From: CBDUUP01 sp965370435
Lineage (GTDB): Bacteria > Chloroflexota > Anaerolineae > Anaerolineales > UBA11579
NCBI GenBank assembly: GCA_965370435.1
Contig: CBDUUP010000261.1
Location: 1-6,509 of the forward strand
Reading direction: 5' to 3'
Length of the DNA: 6,509 bases
Under the pieces are notes generated by a model. The model was given only the letters and a program-made list of their open reading frames with translations, ran no database searches and was not told the origin of the DNA. Positions 5,531 through 6,509 of the stretch are shown here, piece after piece. The translations under genes and the position numbers were made by a program. Every line of letters starts with the position of its first letter. Within the stretch, counting starts at the first letter, position 1.

Positions 5531-5692
5531 TTAGGCATGGTGAGAAAGCTGGACAATAATCAAGTAAAGAATAAGTACAATCGCAATGGCGAGAAAGAAA
5601 TAAGTCCAAAGGGCATCGCGCCGTTCTCTTTCCTTTTTACGTTCCAATGCGGCTTGAGGATCTTTTTTCCGGCGGGATTTTTTCTTGCTCAT
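5531..5692 (-). CDS. Small basic single-pass membrane protein (53 aa), hypothetical
   Basis: A short open reading frame filling the gap between the cytochrome lipoprotein and the DUF2085-like gene. The product starts MSKKKSRRKKDPQ, is strongly basic and charged up to about residue 26, has one hydrophobic segment (about residues 29-49, YFFLAIAIVLILYLIIVQL) and ends SHHA. By the positive-inside rule the N-terminus should be cytosolic with a very short His-His tail outside. The family is not recognised. Support comes from the clean topology, the fit in the operon (28 bases after the upstream stop, 34 bases before the preferred start of the next gene) and the absence of another explanation for the gap. 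The ribosome site is weak (AAGAAGA just ahead of the ATG). It might be an accessory subunit of the neighbouring membrane protein; that is inference. Confidence 0.65.
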   Translation of the reverse strand: MSKKKSRRKKDPQAALERKKERERRDALWTYFFLAIAIVLILYLIIVQLSHHA

Positions 5693-5720
5693 GGTCTTCT
5701 TTTTACGAAATCAGCCATCC

Positions 5721-6209
5721 TCAGGGCAGGGTTTGCAAAAATTCAAACAGGTCGGCTAAATCCTGGTCGCTGAATTTCCAACGAGGCATATCGGCGCTCA
5801 ATGATTCACCGTCGGGGTGTAATCCCTCGACAACTGCCTGGCGGAAGGCCTCTAGATCGTATTCGCCGTGATCGTCATCGTGATCATCGTCGTGCCCATG
5901 TTCTTCACCGCTCAACGCAGCGAAGCGGATATCGGGGGCGTCCATCCACTGCATGTGCATGACATGCTCTCCGCCGGTCCCATCCGAATTATGGCAGGAT
6001 GCACAGGATAATTGGCTATCCATCATCATGCCTCCATAAGCCGGGCCATCTGAATAACGGATGGATTTACCGCTGTCATTTGTGGCGGTGAAGTAAATCC
6101 GTTCTCCGTTGGACTCGTAGTTCCGCCAAAATCCCACCCCCATCGGGGACGCGGTGCAGGCGGACAACAACAAAGCGCCAATTAGAAAAAGCAATACATT
6201 CGCCTTCAT
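5721..6209 (-). CDS. c-type cytochrome lipoprotein with His/Asp-rich segment
   Basis: A 162-residue protein with a lipoprotein signal peptide: a short hydrophobic stretch (residues 5-17) ending in LLLSAC, so Cys18 would be lipidated and the protein anchored outside the cytoplasmic membrane. A single haem c motif CASCH lies at residues 69-73, and Met141 (in ADMPRWKFSDQ) is the likely distal iron ligand, followed by the closing helix usual in monohaem cytochromes c. Between them, residues 104-118 form a run rich in His and Asp (HGHDDDHDDDHGEYD) that could bind Cu or another metal; further His and Met residues (EHVMHMQWM, 81-89) lie nearby. The segment NGERIYFTATNDSG before the haem is familiar from other small extracytoplasmic cytochromes. 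Electron partner unknown. The start follows the csoR stop by two bases. Confidence 0.85.
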   Translation of the reverse strand: MKANVLLFLIGALLLSACTASPMGVGFWRNYESNGERIYFTATNDSGKSIRYSDGPAYGGMMMDSQLSCASCHNSDGTGGEHVMHMQWMDAPDIRFAALSGEEHGHDDDHDDDHGEYDLEAFRQAVVEGLHPDGESLSADMPRWKFSDQDLADLFEFLQTLP

Positions 6210-6211
6210 AG

Positions 6212-6478
6212 TTATACTTTCGTGGCAGCCTCGAAAACGTCGGTGATCTCCTTCAGCACCCGCTCGCGTTCGTCAGGGTCATCGCCCCGCACCGCGGTGA
6301 GCAGGCAGGAGTGAAGGTGGTTATCCAGGACGATAGAGTTGACCTTGTTCAAGGCCGCCTGCACGGCCTGGATCTGGCGCAAGATGTCGATGCAGTATGC
6401 GCCTTCCTCCACCATGCGCTCGATACCGCGCACGTGTCCTTCTACGTTCTTCAAGCGTTTTTGAGCATCTTCGTTCAT
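6212..6478 (-). CDS. csoR: CsoR-family copper-sensing transcriptional repressor
   Basis: An 88-residue all-helical DUF156-family protein, the usual CsoR length. CsoR proteins are tetrameric repressors that release DNA when they bind Cu(I) in the cytosol. The copper ligands are visible with the correct family spacing: Cys29 (in YCIDIL), then His54 and Cys58 (in HLHSC), which correspond to the Cys-x24-His-x3-Cys site of characterised CsoR. This argues for copper rather than the nickel/cobalt (RcnR) or formaldehyde (FrmR) members. The N-terminal helix has the usual KRLKNVEGHVRGIERM-type basic sequence. The ATG at 6478 has an AGGAG about ten bases upstream. A CsoR-like operator lies directly upstream, so autoregulation is likely. 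It is the first gene of the operon; its stop is two bases from the next start, so the cytochrome behind it is probably translationally coupled. Confidence 0.95.
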   Translation of the reverse strand: MNEDAQKRLKNVEGHVRGIERMVEEGAYCIDILRQIQAVQAALNKVNSIVLDNHLHSCLLTAVRGDDPDERERVLKEITDVFEAATKV

Positions 6479-6491
6479 AAGAACTTTCTCC

Positions 6492-6509
6492 TATACCCCC
6501 GCCAGGGGG
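6492..6509. promoter_or_regulatory. Probable CsoR operator, cut by the window edge
   Basis: The plus strand reads TATACCCCCGCCAGGGGG up to the last base. Arms C5 and G5 enclose GCCA, with TATA outside the left arm. Known CsoR operators are G/C tracts of this kind with inverted symmetry and flanking TA-rich bases. It sits just upstream of the csoR Shine-Dalgarno sequence, where a bound repressor would block the operon. The expected right flank (TATA or similar) would lie just outside the window. No -35/-10 pair can be assigned within what is visible. Confidence 0.7.

Noticed and set aside
5497..5556. Longer N-terminus for the DUF2085-like protein (TTG 5556 or ATG 5538)
   Set aside because: These starts lack a ribosome site and overlap the small membrane protein gene; the ATG at 5496 has a purine-rich site at a workable distance.
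6212..6478. RcnR (Ni/Co) or FrmR (formaldehyde) type repressor
   Set aside because: The Cys29-His54-Cys58 spacing and the copper genes behind it match CsoR.

Overview
The window carries one long, tightly packed gene cluster, all transcribed leftward (minus strand), that reads as a copper-responsive operon. In transcription order from the right edge it contains: a CsoR-type copper repressor; a c-type cytochrome lipoprotein with a His/Asp-rich stretch; a 53-residue basic single-pass membrane protein; a DUF2085-like multi-pass membrane protein; a CopZ-like copper chaperone; a membrane-anchored c-type cytochrome; a small SHOCT-domain membrane protein; a Cys-rich GDCCVxC protein; a CopB-type (P1B-3) copper ATPase; a class I SAM methyltransferase; a truncated heavy-metal-associated (HMA) domain; and a truncated second copy of the methyltransferase that ends 9 bases from the left edge.

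Right side (about 4420-6509). The repressor has the Cys-His-Cys copper site of CsoR, and the bases just upstream of its Shine-Dalgarno sequence form a C5-N4-G5 palindrome preceded by TATA, typical of CsoR operators and cut by the window edge. Gaps between genes are a few bases to about 60 bases, so one copper-inducible transcript is likely. A very similar palindrome overlaps the copZ stop codon, inside the operon. Middle (about 1244-4414): cytochrome, SHOCT protein, GDCCVxC protein and ATPase. Left side (1-1244): the methyltransferase starts on a TGATG overlap with the ATPase stop, followed by what looks like a decayed duplication: a 46-residue HMA fragment and a C-terminally truncated methyltransferase about two-thirds identical to the intact one and visibly richer in A+T.

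Working model (inference): CsoR senses cytosolic Cu(I); CopZ carries it; CopB exports it; the two c-type cytochromes, the lipoprotein's metal-binding stretch and the DUF2085-like protein would act at or outside the membrane, perhaps coupling copper handling to electron transfer. The c-type cytochromes placed inside a CsoR-controlled efflux operon are the most unusual aspect.

Organism: the mix of CsoR, CopB, SHOCT and GDCCVxC proteins, a DUF2085-like protein and UbiE-like methyltransferases, with moderate G+C and AACTA-type short intergenic repeats, suggests an uncultured-type Chloroflexota bacterium (Anaerolineae-like). This is a judgement from general familiarity with such clusters; nothing in the window proves it. 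There is no RNA gene, CRISPR array or transposase, and no stretch above 300 bases lacks a gene.
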